Positions 53,857 through 63,022 of a stretch of DNA of 64,000 nucleotides are shown piece after piece. The stretch is from Pseudomonas azotoformans. Lineage in GTDB: Bacteria > Pseudomonadota > Gammaproteobacteria > Pseudomonadales > Pseudomonadaceae. The DNA lies in the NCBI RefSeq assembly GCF_001579805.1, contig NZ_CP014546.1, positions 6,696,001 through 6,760,000 on the forward strand. The letters are read 5' to 3'. Within the stretch, counting starts at the first letter, position 1. Each line of letters begins with the position of its first letter. Under the pieces are notes generated by a model that saw only the letters and a list, made by a program, of their open reading frames with translations, did not search any database and had not been told where the DNA came from. The position numbers and the translations under genes are program-made.

Positions 53857-55017
53857 TCAACGGCCTTTGAATTGGGCCACATTGTCGGCATGCCCCTGTG
53901 CGGGCAATGAAGAAGCAGTGCCCAGTCGCTCGCCGGTGTTGGCGTCGAACAGCAATACCTTGGAAGGATCGAATTGCAGGGTCAGGGTCTCGCCCACCTG
54001 CGGTGCCACGTCGGGTGCCAGGCGGCAGCAGACCTTGGTGTCATTGAGTTGCACAAATACCAGGGTGTCCGGGCCGGTCGGCTCGGTGACCTGGACTTCT
54101 GCACGGATGCTCGACGCACTGTCGCCCTCGCCCGAGGCCAACATGATTTGCTCCGGACGCAAGCCCAGGATCACGTCGCGGTCTTCAAGGCCGGCATCGG
54201 TGGTGTTCAGCGCCAGTTCGCAACGGGCCTGGCCGCTGTCGAGCAGGGCCACCAGGCGACCGTCCTTGCGTTGCAGGCGCAGGGGCACGAAGTTCATCGG
54301 CGGCGAACCGATAAAGCTCGCCACGAACTGGTTGGCCGGGTTGTTATAGATTTCTTTCGGCGTACCGAATTGCTGGATGATGCCGTCCTTCATCACCGCA
54401 ACCTTGTCGCCCAGGGTCATTGCTTCGATCTGGTCGTGGGTCACGTAGACCGTGGTGGTCTTGAGGCGCTGGTGCATCAGTTTCATTTCGGTGCGCATCT
54501 CGACGCGCAGCTTGGCGTCGAGGTTGGACAGCGGTTCGTCGAACAGGTAGATCTTCGGCCGACGCGCCAGGGCACGGCCCATGGCCACGCGCTGTTGCTG
54601 GCCGCCGGAGAGTTGGCCAGGCTTGCGGTTGAGCAGGTGTTCGATCTGCAGCAGCTTGGCCACACGCGCCACTTCGGCGTCGATATCGGCCTGGGGCATC
54701 TTGCGGATCTTGAGGCCGAACTCGATGTTCTCGCGCACGCTCATGGTCGGGTACAGCGCGTAGGACTGGAACACCATGGCGATGTCACGGTCCTTGGGGC
54801 TCATGCCGCTGACGTCCTGGTCGCCAATCATGATGGCGCCACCGGTGATGGTCTCAAGCCCGGCGATGCAGTTCATCAGCGTGGATTTGCCGCACCCCGA
54901 AGGGCCGACCAGGATCAGGAATTCGCCTTCCTTGATCGACAGTTCGATGTTCTTCAAGGTGTCGGGCAGGCCGGCGCCATAGGTCTTGTTTACATTGCGA
55001 AGTTCAAGCGTAGCCAT
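53857..55017 (-). CDS. gtsD: Glucose/mannose ABC transporter ATP-binding protein GtsD (MalK-type)
   Basis: A 386-residue ATPase. Walker [10 protein letters not shown] is near residues 38-46, the Q-loop in [17 protein letters not shown], the signature [17 protein letters not shown] near 135-151, Walker [17 protein letters not shown], and the H-loop [15 protein letters not shown]-terminal TOBE regulatory domain follows ([10 protein letters not shown]). It energises the GtsBC permease. Its start is next to the gtsC stop. Confidence 0.94.
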   Translation of the reverse strand: MATLELRNVNKTYGAGLPDTLKNIELSIKEGEFLILVGPSGCGKSTLMNCIAGLETITGGAIMIGDQDVSGMSPKDRDIAMVFQSYALYPTMSVRENIEFGLKIRKMPQADIDAEVARVAKLLQIEHLLNRKPGQLSGGQQQRVAMGRALARRPKIYLFDEPLSNLDAKLRVEMRTEMKLMHQRLKTTTVYVTHDQIEAMTLGDKVAVMKDGIIQQFGTPKEIYNNPANQFVASFIGSPPMNFVPLRLQRKDGRLVALLDSGQARCELALNTTDAGLEDRDVILGLRPEQIMLASGEGDSASSIRAEVQVTEPTGPDTLVFVQLNDTKVCCRLAPDVAPQVGETLTLQFDPSKVLLFDANTGERLGTASSLPAQGHADNVAQFKGR

Positions 55018-55019
55018 GA

Positions 55020-55865
55020 TTACCCCTTGACCGCGCCGGCCGTGAGGCCGCGCACGAAATACTTGCCTGCGATCACATAGACCAGCAGGGTCGGCAGCCC
55101 GGCGATCATCGCCGCCGCCATATCCACGTTATATTCCTTGGCCCCGGTGCTGGTGTTGACCAGGTTGTTCAGCGCCACAGTGATGGGCTGGGAGTCACCA
55201 CTGGAGAACACCACGCCGAACAGGAAGTCGTTCCAGATCTGGGTGAACTGCCAGATCAGGCAGACCATGATGATCGGGGTCGACATCGGCAGAATGATCT
55301 GACGGAAGATGGTGAAGAAACCTGCACCGTCCAAACGCGCGGCCTTGATCAGCGCATCCGGTATGCTCACGTAGTAGTTACGGAAGAACAGCGTGGTGAA
55401 CGCCAGGCCGTAGACCACGTGCACGAACACCAGGCCGGTGGTGGTGCTGGCCAGGCCCATCTTGCCCAGGGTGAACGACGCCGGCAGCAGCACGGTCTGG
55501 AACGGCAGGAAGCAGCCGAACAACAGCAGGCCGAAGAACAGCTGCGAGCCTTTGAAGCGCCAGAACGACAGCACATAACCGTTCAACGCACCGATGGCGG
55601 TGGAGATCAGTACGGCCGGAACGGTGATCTTGATCGAGTTCCAGAAGTAACCGTCTACCGTGGCCCAGGCCTTGACCCAGCCGATGCCGGTGACCACGGT
55701 CGGCCAGCTCAGCAGGTTGCCGGAGCTGATGTCTTCCGGGGTCTTGAAGCTGGTGAGCAGCATCACCACCAGCGGCACCAGGTACAGCAGCACGGCGAGG
55801 ATCAGCACCGCGTAGATCGCGATACGACTCAGGCTGATGGGTGATTTGGAGGCGAGACTAGTCAT
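55020..55865 (-). CDS. gtsC: Glucose/mannose ABC transporter permease GtsC
   Basis: A 281-residue MalG-type permease with six hydrophobic helices. The EAA-like coupling loop reads YYVSIPDALIKAARLDGAGFFTIFRQIILPMSTPII near residues 170-205. GCFLPFQTVLLPASFTLGKMGLASTTTGLVFVHVVYGLAF lies before it. It overlaps gtsB by eight bases. Confidence 0.93.
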   Translation of the reverse strand: MTSLASKSPISLSRIAIYAVLILAVLLYLVPLVVMLLTSFKTPEDISSGNLLSWPTVVTGIGWVKAWATVDGYFWNSIKITVPAVLISTAIGALNGYVLSFWRFKGSQLFFGLLLFGCFLPFQTVLLPASFTLGKMGLASTTTGLVFVHVVYGLAFTTLFFRNYYVSIPDALIKAARLDGAGFFTIFRQIILPMSTPIIMVCLIWQFTQIWNDFLFGVVFSSGDSQPITVALNNLVNTSTGAKEYNVDMAAAMIAGLPTLLVYVIAGKYFVRGLTAGAVKG

Positions 55866-56766
55866 TACGTTTGGTCCTCAGCTCGGAGTAGAGGTAAGGC
55901 ACGATGATCGCGAGGATCGCACCGAGCATCAGGATGGCACTGGCCGAACCCATGCCCATCTGGCCACGGCTGAAGGTGAACGAGTACATGAACATCGCAG
56001 GCAGGTCGGACGAGTAGCCCGGGCCGCCGGCGGTCATCGCCGCTACCAGGTCGAAGCTCTTGATCGCAATGTGCGCCAGGATCATCACCGCACTGAAGAA
56101 CACCGGACGCAGGCTTGGCAGCACCACGCTCCAGTAGATGCGTGGCAGGCTCGCGCCATCGATCTGTGCAGCGCGCACGATCGATTGATCGACACCGCGC
56201 AGGCCAGCGAGGAACATCGCCATGATGAAACCCGAGGCTTGCCAGACGGCGGCGATCACCAGGCAGTAGACGACGCGGTCCGGGTCGATCAGCCAGTCGA
56301 GACGGAAGCCTTCCCAGCCCCAGTCACGCAGGAGTTTGTCCAGGCCCATGCCTGGGTTGAGCAGCCACTTCCAGGCGGTACCGGTGACGATCATCGAGAG
56401 CGCCATCGGGTACAGGTAAATGGTGCGAATGAAGCCTTCACGACGGATTTTCTGGTCGAGGAAGATCGCCAGGGTCACGCCGATGACCAGGGTGATACCG
56501 ATGAACATCCCGCCAAACACCGCCAGGTTCTTGCTCGCTACCCACCAGCGGTCGTTGTCGAACAACCGCGCGTATTGCGCAAGGCCCGCCCATTTGTAGG
56601 TCGGCAGGAACGTGGAATTGGTGAACGACAGCACAAACGTCCACAGGATGTAGCCGTAGAAGCCCACCAGCACGATGAACATGCTGGGCGCCAGCACCAG
56701 TTTGGGTAGCCAGCGCTGCAGTGCATCGAACGGCGAGGCTTTGCTGAACACAGCAACAGAACTCAT
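55858..56766 (-). CDS. gtsB: Glucose/mannose ABC transporter permease GtsB
   Basis: A 302-residue MalF-type permease with about six helices (LVLAPSMFIVLVGFYGYILWTFVLSF at the start). The coupling loop is RGVDQSIVRAAQIDGASLPRIYWSVVLPSLRPVFFSAVMI near residues 190-229. It is separated from gtsA by 79 bases that hold a strong hairpin, so it may be translated less than gtsA. Confidence 0.93.
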   Translation of the reverse strand: MSSVAVFSKASPFDALQRWLPKLVLAPSMFIVLVGFYGYILWTFVLSFTNSTFLPTYKWAGLAQYARLFDNDRWWVASKNLAVFGGMFIGITLVIGVTLAIFLDQKIRREGFIRTIYLYPMALSMIVTGTAWKWLLNPGMGLDKLLRDWGWEGFRLDWLIDPDRVVYCLVIAAVWQASGFIMAMFLAGLRGVDQSIVRAAQIDGASLPRIYWSVVLPSLRPVFFSAVMILAHIAIKSFDLVAAMTAGGPGYSSDLPAMFMYSFTFSRGQMGMGSASAILMLGAILAIIVPYLYSELRTKRND

Positions 56767-56809
56767 GGGGAAATCCAGTACAGGGAAAAAGGACTACAGG
56801 AACAAGCCG

Positions 56810-56835
56810 TGTGGGGGGCTAGGGAGCCCCCCACA
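56810..56835 (-). promoter_or_regulatory. GC-rich stem-loop between gtsA and gtsB
   Basis: TGTGGGGGGCT, AGGG, AGCCCCCCACA form an 11-bp perfect stem just after the gtsA stop, with no T-run. In binding-protein operons such hairpins stabilise the upstream message or partly stop transcription, giving more binding protein than permease. Confidence 0.7.
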
Positions 56836-56845
56836 AGGTCAACCG

Positions 56846-58132
56846 TTACTTGGCAGACTTGATCGCAGCGCCCAATTTCTTGGCGGTGTCGGCTGGGTCG
56901 GCTTTCGGGTCGTTGATGTAGTTGGTCACGACATCAAAGAACGCACCTTGCACCGCCAGGGTAGTGGCCATGTTGTGCGCCATGCTTGGCTGCAGGCCGC
57001 CGGTCTTGGCGTCTGCGAGGAAGTCCTTGGCAGCGGTCTGGGCGCAGGAGTCGAAGCCGTAGGAATCCATTTTGTTCAGCATGTCGTTGCGAACAGGGAT
57101 CGAACCCTTGTTGATGCTGAACACTTTCTGGAAGTTCTCACCCAGCACGACTTTGGCAATGTCCTGCTGGCCAGCAGCGGTACCTTTGTCTTTTTGCTTG
57201 AACACCGCCAGGGAGTCGATGTTGTAGGTGAAGGCTTTGTCGGTGCCTGGGAAGGCTACGCACTCGTAGTCCTTGCCAGCGACTTTCTTGGCCGCGGTCC
57301 ATTCGGACTTGGCCCAGTCACCCATGATCTGCATGCCGGCCTTGCCGTTGATGACTTTGCCCGCTTCGAGGTTCCAGTCCTGACCTTTGCCGTCGACGTC
57401 CATGTAGGTCGCGACTTTCTTCAGTTCGGTCAGGGCCTTGACCATTTCCGGACCGGTCAGCGCGCCGTTATCCAGGTCAACCAGGGCTTTCTTGTAGCCA
57501 TCGGCACCCATCACCGACAGAACGACCGCTTCGAACACGGTGCTGTCCTGCCAAGGCTGGCCACCGTGGGCGAGCGGAATGAAGCCCGCGGCTTTCAGCT
57601 TGTCGCCGGCTGCGTAGAATTCTTCGAGGGTGGTCGGGTTCTTGGTGATACCGGCTTTCTTGAAGACTTCCGGGTTGATCCACAGCCAGTTCACGCGGTG
57701 GATGTTGACCGGTACGGCGACGTAGTCACCTTCGTACTTCACGGTGTCGGAGACTTTCTTGTCGAGCAGGGAGTCCCACTTCTCTTCTTTGGCGACGTCT
57801 TTGAGCACGTCGGTGTCGAGCAAGCCGGTGGACGCCCATTCCTGGATGTCGGGGCCTTTGATCTGGGCAACGCCTGGCGGGTTGCCAGCAACCGCGCGGC
57901 TTTTCAGCACGGTCATGGCGGTGGCGCCACCGCCACCTGCTACGGCGCCGTCTTTCCAGACGAAACCATCTTTCTCAACTTGGGCCTTCAGGACATCTAC
58001 GGCCGCCTTTTCACCGCCCGAGGTCCACCAATGCACAACTTCAACCGTCCCTTTCGAGTCGGCGGCAAATGCAGAGAGGGGAAACAACGAGGCAATGGAA
58101 ATAGCAACGGCGAGGCGATTAATCGCGTTCAT
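56846..58132 (-). CDS. gtsA: Glucose/mannose ABC transporter substrate-binding protein GtsA
   Basis: A 428-residue periplasmic protein. The signal peptide [24 protein letters not shown] is followed by [24 protein letters not shown], the opening of the glucose-binding MalE-like family, and [18 protein letters not shown] and [17 protein letters not shown] deeper in the fold. AAAAGG precedes the ATG, and an AACAACAA Crc/Hfq motif is just upstream. The promoter region contains an operator module shared with the AGE gene. Confidence 0.94.
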   Translation of the reverse strand: MNAINRLAVAISIASLFPLSAFAADSKGTVEVVHWWTSGGEKAAVDVLKAQVEKDGFVWKDGAVAGGGGATAMTVLKSRAVAGNPPGVAQIKGPDIQEWASTGLLDTDVLKDVAKEEKWDSLLDKKVSDTVKYEGDYVAVPVNIHRVNWLWINPEVFKKAGITKNPTTLEEFYAAGDKLKAAGFIPLAHGGQPWQDSTVFEAVVLSVMGADGYKKALVDLDNGALTGPEMVKALTELKKVATYMDVDGKGQDWNLEAGKVINGKAGMQIMGDWAKSEWTAAKKVAGKDYECVAFPGTDKAFTYNIDSLAVFKQKDKGTAAGQQDIAKVVLGENFQKVFSINKGSIPVRNDMLNKMDSYGFDSCAQTAAKDFLADAKTGGLQPSMAHNMATTLAVQGAFFDVVTNYINDPKADPADTAKKLGAAIKSAK

Positions 58133-58146
58133 CTGAGTACCTTTTC

Positions 58147-58154
58147 TTGTTGTT
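58147..58154 (-). promoter_or_regulatory. Crc/Hfq-type CA motif before gtsA
   Basis: On the minus strand AACAACAA followed by GAAAAGG lies about 15 bases before the gtsA ATG, the expected position for translational repression by Hfq/Crc. Confidence 0.65.
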
Positions 58155-58214
58155 ATGCATGCAAGTCTTAGGCTTGCGCTGCACGGAGTTTAAACATGGA
58201 TTTTTCAGGCGCAG

Positions 58215-58252
58215 GTAACAAAGGGATGGACAAATGTCACCAACCGGTGACA
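58215..58252 (-). promoter_or_regulatory. Operator module upstream of gtsA (copy 1)
   Basis: The palindrome TGTCACC/GGTGACA (58235-58252) is flanked by GTAACAAAGGGATGG (58215-58229). It overlaps the stop codon of the AGE gene and lies about 100 bases before the gtsA start. A near-identical module precedes the AGE gene at 59559-59598. Confidence 0.7.
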
Positions 58253-59496
58253 TAGCGCCCAGCCCCGATGGCACTGGCCATGCTTGGCGCCAGCGGCAGC
58301 GCAGGCAGCAATACCGCTTGCCAGGCATGGTACAGGTCGGGCTTGCCACCCCAGATGACGCTGCTGGGTTGGTTGTGGGGGCTGAGTTCGTGGTGCCAGC
58401 TGCCGCGAATACGGTCGATGAAGTGGGTCTCGCAAAACTCCCAGAAACGCCGGTACCAGGTTTCGTAGTGCAACTCGCCGGTGCGTTTGAGCAAGGCCTG
58501 GGCTGCGGCGCTGGCTTCGGCGTGGGTCCAGTGCAGGCGTTCGCGCACCACCGGGCGCTGGTTCCAGTCGAGGGTGTAGACGATGCCGGGGGCACCATCC
58601 ACGGACCAGGCGTATTCGCAGGCGCTGGCGAACAAGCCCTTGGCATCGGTCACCAGCCATTCGGGCGTGGCAAGCCCGGCATGCAGGCGCGCGGCTTCCA
58701 GGTGCAGCACCAGCCGCGCCCATTCAAAACCGTGGCCGGGAGTGATGCCGTAGGGGCGGAAGCCGTCGGCTGGGTTGTCTTCGTTGTAACCGAGCAAAGG
58801 TTGCCAGTGTGTGTCGAAATGTTCGATCACCATGAACTGGTTGCCGGCCGCGTGGGTGTGGATAACCCGCTCGACAATGCGCAAGGCGCGGTCCAGCCAG
58901 CGCGTATCGCCGGTGACATCGGCCAGCGCGAGGAAGGCTTCGGTGGCGTGCATGTTGCTGTTGGCGCCGCGATAGGCTTCGACACCGCTCCAGTCCTGGG
59001 CAAAGGATTCAAGCATCACGCCCTCCTCCTCGCTCCAGAAAAACTGGTCGATGATATGGACAGCGTCGGTCAGAAGGTTTTGTGCACCGGGCGCACCCGC
59101 CACCACTGCCGAGCTGGCGGCCAGGGCAACAAACGCGTGCAGGTAAGCCGCCTTGCCCCGGTTGCCATTGAGGGCGTGGGGCGTGGCAAACCAGCCACCG
59201 TGCTCACTGTCACGCAGCGGGCCACTGAGGGCTGCAACGCCATGCGCAACCAGCTCGGCATACCCCGGCAAGCCCAAGGCGTGGGCCATGGCGAAGCTGT
59301 GAGTCATGCGGGCGGTGTTCATGGTTTCGGCGTGGGCATCGGCCGGCAATTGGCCTTTGTCGTCCAGGTTGCCAAAGCCGTCGGGCAGTCGGGACGCCTT
59401 GGCGAAGGCCAGCAGGCGCTGTCCCTCGGCCGCGAGCCAGGCGTGGTGGGCAGGCGCGTTCAGCCAACTGCTGGCAGGCAGTGGTTGCGTGGTCAT
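58237..59496 (-). CDS. AGE-family sugar epimerase/isomerase (YihS/mannose isomerase-like)
   Basis: A 419-residue (alpha/alpha)6-barrel protein of the N-acylglucosamine 2-epimerase family. DAHAETMNTARMTHSFAMAHALG carries the Arg of the active site, EAYRGANSNMHATEAFLALADVTGD the substrate His, and YGITPGHGFEWARLVLHLEAAR the second catalytic His. The pattern fits YihS-like aldose-ketose isomerases acting on unphosphorylated mannose or similar sugars. It precedes the gts operon on the same strand and shares its operator type, so it may convert a sugar imported by GtsABCD. Confidence 0.87.
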   Translation of the reverse strand: MTTQPLPASSWLNAPAHHAWLAAEGQRLLAFAKASRLPDGFGNLDDKGQLPADAHAETMNTARMTHSFAMAHALGLPGYAELVAHGVAALSGPLRDSEHGGWFATPHALNGNRGKAAYLHAFVALAASSAVVAGAPGAQNLLTDAVHIIDQFFWSEEEGVMLESFAQDWSGVEAYRGANSNMHATEAFLALADVTGDTRWLDRALRIVERVIHTHAAGNQFMVIEHFDTHWQPLLGYNEDNPADGFRPYGITPGHGFEWARLVLHLEAARLHAGLATPEWLVTDAKGLFASACEYAWSVDGAPGIVYTLDWNQRPVVRERLHWTHAEASAAAQALLKRTGELHYETWYRRFWEFCETHFIDRIRGSWHHELSPHNQPSSVIWGGKPDLYHAWQAVLLPALPLAPSMASAIGAGRYVTGW

Positions 59497-59558
59497 GGGT
59501 GGCCCTTATTGTTTTTTGTGGGATGACCGGAGTCTAAACAAGGGCGCGGTGGGGGCAA

Positions 59559-59598
59559 GTAACGAAGGGGATGGGAAATGTCACCAAGTGGTGACATT
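59559..59598 (-). promoter_or_regulatory. Operator module upstream of the AGE gene (copy 2)
   Basis: AATGTCACC, AAGT, GGTGACATT (59577-59598) is a perfect 9-bp inverted repeat, flanked by GTAACGAAGGGGATGG (59559-59574). The spacing and flanks match the copy upstream of gtsA, about 60-100 bases before the AGE start. Confidence 0.7.
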
Positions 59599-59611
59599 CC
59601 CAACAGCAGCC

Positions 59612-60457
59612 TCATTGCCCGAGCGGGGTGACCCTTGCCGGCGCATTCAACTGCTGGTTCAGGTTCTGCACCTGGCTCTGCAACGTGGTGATATTGCGCG
59701 TGGTCTGGATACGGAACACGTCGAACTCTTTATTGGTCGGTGCATCGCTGTTGGCCGGCTGGTTGTCCTGGGCGCTCTTGAGCACCACAAGGTCCTGCTC
59801 GATACGGGCGATGGCAGCGCTTGGATTGCCTTGTTTCTTCAAGGCCGCCACGTCCGCAGTGAGCTCCTTGATTTCGTTATCGCGCTTGCTGGCGTCAACT
59901 TGCGCCGCCTTGAGCGTCGCCACGGCGTCGGTCAACGCCTGCACTTGGCCCTGCAATTTGCTGTTGGCATTGGACAGGTCAGTGGTGCTGGCGGTCATCT
60001 GCGCCAGGCGCTTATCCAACTCGGTGGCTTGCCCAGCCACGCCGACCTGCTGCTTGCCCTGCTCCAGCAACTGGCTTTCAAGCTGCTTGATCTGCAGTTT
60101 CAGCGCTTCGCTGCCGTTATTGACGCTGGCCTCGCTGGCCACCACCTTGCCGGAAATGTCCTGCAGGCGCCCCGCCGCTTCTTCGCTGATGCGCGCGAAG
60201 CTTTCCTGGGTGGCCACCAACTGCTGGCCCATCAGGGAGATCTGCTGGAAGCTCCACCAGGCCAGGCCCGCAAAGGCGATCAGCAGCGCACCGATCAAGG
60301 CCCATAATGGCCCGGTGCTGGCGCTCTTGACCTTGACCACTTTGGTGTTGCGCGAGCGCACCGAGGTGGCCGGGGTCGGTTCGAAATCATCGTCATCCCC
60401 GACATCGGCCCGCAGGCTGGGAACGTTGTCGAAGTCGTCTTTAGCATCGTTGCGCAT
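59612..60457 (-). CDS. Coiled-coil inner-membrane protein, conserved hypothetical
   Basis: A 281-residue protein with one membrane helix near residues 50-70 (GPLWALIGALLIAFAGLAWWSF) after an acidic cytoplasmic N-terminus. About 190 residues of coiled coil follow (ISEEAAGRLQDISGKVVASEASV, then LDKRLAQMTASTTDLSNANSKLQGQVQALTDAVATLKAAQ). Similar Pseudomonas proteins are annotated only as ATPase-like or hypothetical; I see no Walker motif. It probably serves as a periplasmic scaffold. Confidence 0.78.
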   Translation of the reverse strand: MRNDAKDDFDNVPSLRADVGDDDDFEPTPATSVRSRNTKVVKVKSASTGPLWALIGALLIAFAGLAWWSFQQISLMGQQLVATQESFARISEEAAGRLQDISGKVVASEASVNNGSEALKLQIKQLESQLLEQGKQQVGVAGQATELDKRLAQMTASTTDLSNANSKLQGQVQALTDAVATLKAAQVDASKRDNEIKELTADVAALKKQGNPSAAIARIEQDLVVLKSAQDNQPANSDAPTNKEFDVFRIQTTRNITTLQSQVQNLNQQLNAPARVTPLGQ

Positions 60458-60571
60458 GTATCAACCCTGAATCGGTGAAGTGGCGTGCGACGGGAGTATA
60501 AACCGCGCTCCCGGCGCACTGATCGACCCGGAACGCCAGATTCGGTTCCCTAAGTGTTGCCGCTTGTGTGC

Positions 60572-61570
60572 TTACTTGAACCCCGGATCCTGGGCTTTCC
60601 ACCAACTGCAGAACTCGTCGAGGGCGGTCCACAGGCTGACTTTGGGCTCGTAGTCCAGATAATGCCTGGCGCGGCTGATGTCGAGGGTGAAATCTTTGTT
60701 CATCACTTGCATGCCCAGGCGCGACAGCGACGGCTCCGGTCGCCCGGGCCACATCGCACAAAACGCTTCGTTGAGCGCCGCCACGCTGTAGGACAAACCG
60801 TAGGAACGGTAACGCGTCACCTGGGGCAATTGCATTTGACGCATCACGTAGTTCACCACATCCCACACCGGCACCGGCGTGCCGTTGCTGATGTTGTAGG
60901 CCCGGCCCAGCGCAGAGCCTGGCGCGAGCAAACTGCTGAGCAGCGCTTCGTTGAGGTTGTGCACGCTGGTGAAGTCGACCTTGTTCAGGCCGTCGCCGAC
61001 GATGGCCAGGCGGTTCTTGCGCTGCATGTTCAATAGGCGCGGGAAGATGCTCATGTCACCGGCACCCGTGACGAATCGCGGACGCAAGGCAATCACTTCA
61101 AGGCCGAACTCCTGGGCTCCGAACACCTTCTGCTCGGCCAGGTATTTGGTGGCCGCATAAGGGTGCTTGAAGCGCTTGGGCACTTGCTCTTCGGTCAGGC
61201 CCAGGTGATCGCGGCCGTCAAAGTAGATGGAGGGCGATGACAGGTGCACCAAACGCCCGACGTGCTGCTTGAGGCAGGCTTCGACGACGTTTTCGGTGAC
61301 CAGCACGTTGCCTTGGTGAAAGTCCTGATACTTGCCCCACAAGCCGACGGCGCCGGCGCAATGCACCACGGCTTCGACATCGCGGCACAGGTGTCGCACC
61401 AGGTCGGCGTCATTCAGATCACCCTGGATAAACTCGGCGCCACGCCTGACCAGGTGCTCCACACCTTCGGCACGTCGCCCGTTGACCCGCACGTCCAGGC
61501 CCTGCTCCAGGGCGAAACGTGCAAAGCGCCCGCCAATGAAGCCGCTTGCGCCGGTGACCAGAATCTTCAT
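60572..61570 (-). CDS. NAD-dependent epimerase/dehydratase (3-beta-HSD-like extended SDR)
   Basis: A 332-residue extended SDR: ILVTGASGFIGGRFARF (residues 3-19) binds the dinucleotide, FIQGDLNDADL, AVVHCAGAVGLWGK, HLSSPSIYFDGRDH and PYAATKYLAEQ with the YxxxK pair (YAATK), then LRPRFVTGAGD. Motifs suit NAD-dependent sterol-dehydrogenase-type or nucleotide-sugar epimerases; the substrate is unknown. It is followed by the coiled-coil gene on the same strand. Confidence 0.86.
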   Translation of the reverse strand: MKILVTGASGFIGGRFARFALEQGLDVRVNGRRAEGVEHLVRRGAEFIQGDLNDADLVRHLCRDVEAVVHCAGAVGLWGKYQDFHQGNVLVTENVVEACLKQHVGRLVHLSSPSIYFDGRDHLGLTEEQVPKRFKHPYAATKYLAEQKVFGAQEFGLEVIALRPRFVTGAGDMSIFPRLLNMQRKNRLAIVGDGLNKVDFTSVHNLNEALLSSLLAPGSALGRAYNISNGTPVPVWDVVNYVMRQMQLPQVTRYRSYGLSYSVAALNEAFCAMWPGRPEPSLSRLGMQVMNKDFTLDISRARHYLDYEPKVSLWTALDEFCSWWKAQDPGFK

Positions 61571-61622
61571 GTATTACCCCATGTTCTTACGTTTTTCATC
61601 GCTGTTGCCTTGACGCACGCCA

Positions 61623-62516
61623 TCACTCCAACGGCACCAACCATTGACCACAGGCCTGGGCCAGATGGTCGGTCAGCAAGCCCAACAGTTGCCCGCCACT
61701 GCGCCAATGATGCCAGTACAACGGCACATCGATGGGCTTATCTGGCAATAACTCGACCAATATGCCCTTTTCCAGCTGGTCGCGAACCTGCAATTCCGGC
61801 ACCAGCCCCCAGCCCAGGCCCGCCTCGGTGAGGCGGATAAAGCCTTCAGACGATGGGCACAAATGATGCTCAAAACCACCGTCCACGCCGAGAGAAGCCA
61901 GGTAGCGGTGCTGCAGGAAATCATCCGGCCCGAACACCAGTGCTGGGGTGCGCGCCAGTTGATCGGCGCGTACGCCCTGGGGAAAATGCCGGGCAATGAA
62001 CGCCGGGCTGGCCAACGCCCGATAACGCATGGCGCCCAGCAACAGGCTGCGCGCGCCCGCCACCGGACGCTCGCTGGCGCAGATACAGGCCGCCACTTCG
62101 CCAGCGCGCATGCGTTTGAGGCCGACGGTCTGGTCTTCCACCACCAGATCCAGCAGCAGATGCTGCTCGGCGCAAAACCCGCTGACAGCCTCGGCCCACC
62201 ACGTGGCAAGGCTGTCGGCGTTCAACGCGATGCGCAAGCGTTCGGGCATGCCCTCTTCATCCAGCGCCGGCACCTGGCTTTGCAGGTCACGCTCCAGCAA
62301 GCGCACCTGTTGCACATGGTTGAGCAGGCGACGGCCGATATCGGTGGGCGTCGGCGGCGTGGCCCGCACCAGTACCGGCTGGCCAATGCGCGCCTCCAGC
62401 AACTTGATGCGCTGGGAGATTGCCGATTGCGACAGTCCCAGCACTTGAGCGGCACGCTCGAAGCCCGCTTGTTCCACCACGGCTGCCAGGGCAGAGAGTA
62501 ATTTATAGTCGAACAT
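61623..62516 (-). CDS. argP: LysR-family regulator ArgP (IciA)
   Basis: ATG 62516 gives 297 residues. MFDYKLLSALAAVVEQAGFERAAQVLGLSQSAISQRIKLLEARIGQPVLVR is the ArgP-type HTH, and DIGRRLLNHVQQVRLLE and LRIALNADSLATWW follow as in E. coli ArgP. ArgP activates argO in response to arginine and is antagonised by lysine. It is divergent from the ACT-domain gene and argO. A longer frame upstream overlaps that gene and is spurious. Confidence 0.9.
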   Translation of the reverse strand: MFDYKLLSALAAVVEQAGFERAAQVLGLSQSAISQRIKLLEARIGQPVLVRATPPTPTDIGRRLLNHVQQVRLLERDLQSQVPALDEEGMPERLRIALNADSLATWWAEAVSGFCAEQHLLLDLVVEDQTVGLKRMRAGEVAACICASERPVAGARSLLLGAMRYRALASPAFIARHFPQGVRADQLARTPALVFGPDDFLQHRYLASLGVDGGFEHHLCPSSEGFIRLTEAGLGWGLVPELQVRDQLEKGILVELLPDKPIDVPLYWHHWRSGGQLLGLLTDHLAQACGQWLVPLE

Positions 62517-62615
62517 CAGTTTCTCTAATGAGCGATCAGGAATATTTGTTTTTCTTATACATCCTAGACAATGAGAATAGCCAGCATCGCTTCTCTCTTT
62601 AATAAGGAACCTCCC

Positions 62616-63017
62616 ATGGCTGGCGAAACCGCCCTGGCAACCCTGCTGCGCAGCATGAGCCCTCAACTCAATGACGGCGACTATGTGTTCTGCACCGTGC
62701 CCGACAACCGCATCCCTGGTGGCTGCGAGGTGATCGGCAGCTTTCGCGAGCAGGAAGGCCTGACCCTGATCGTCGAACGCCAACAAGCGGAACAGGCTGG
62801 CCTGGCTTTTGATTACGTCGCCGCGTGGATCACCTTGAATGTGCATTCGGCCCTGGAAGCCGTGGGCCTCACCGCCGCCTTCGCCAGTGCGCTGGGCAAG
62901 GCCGGCATCAGTTGCAACGTGATTGCCGGTTATTACCACGACCACCTGTTCGTCGGGCGTGCCGATGCCGAGCGCGCCCTGCAGGTGTTGCGGCAACTGG
63001 CTGCAGACGCGGAGTAA
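62616..63017 (+). CDS. ACT-domain protein (two-ACT DUF2241-like)
   Basis: ATG 62616, with AAGGAACC upstream, gives 133 residues that fold as two small ACT-type units: GDYVFCTVPDNRIPGGCEVIGSFREQEGLTLIVERQQAEQAGL, then AWITLNVHSALEAVGLTAAFASALGKAGISCNVIAGYYHDHLFV. ACT domains bind amino acids, so a role as sensor or modulator in lysine/arginine homeostasis fits its place directly before argO, with six bases between them. Confidence 0.85.
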   Translation: MAGETALATLLRSMSPQLNDGDYVFCTVPDNRIPGGCEVIGSFREQEGLTLIVERQQAEQAGLAFDYVAAWITLNVHSALEAVGLTAAFASALGKAGISCNVIAGYYHDHLFVGRADAERALQVLRQLAADAE

Positions 63018-63022
63018 ATCCT

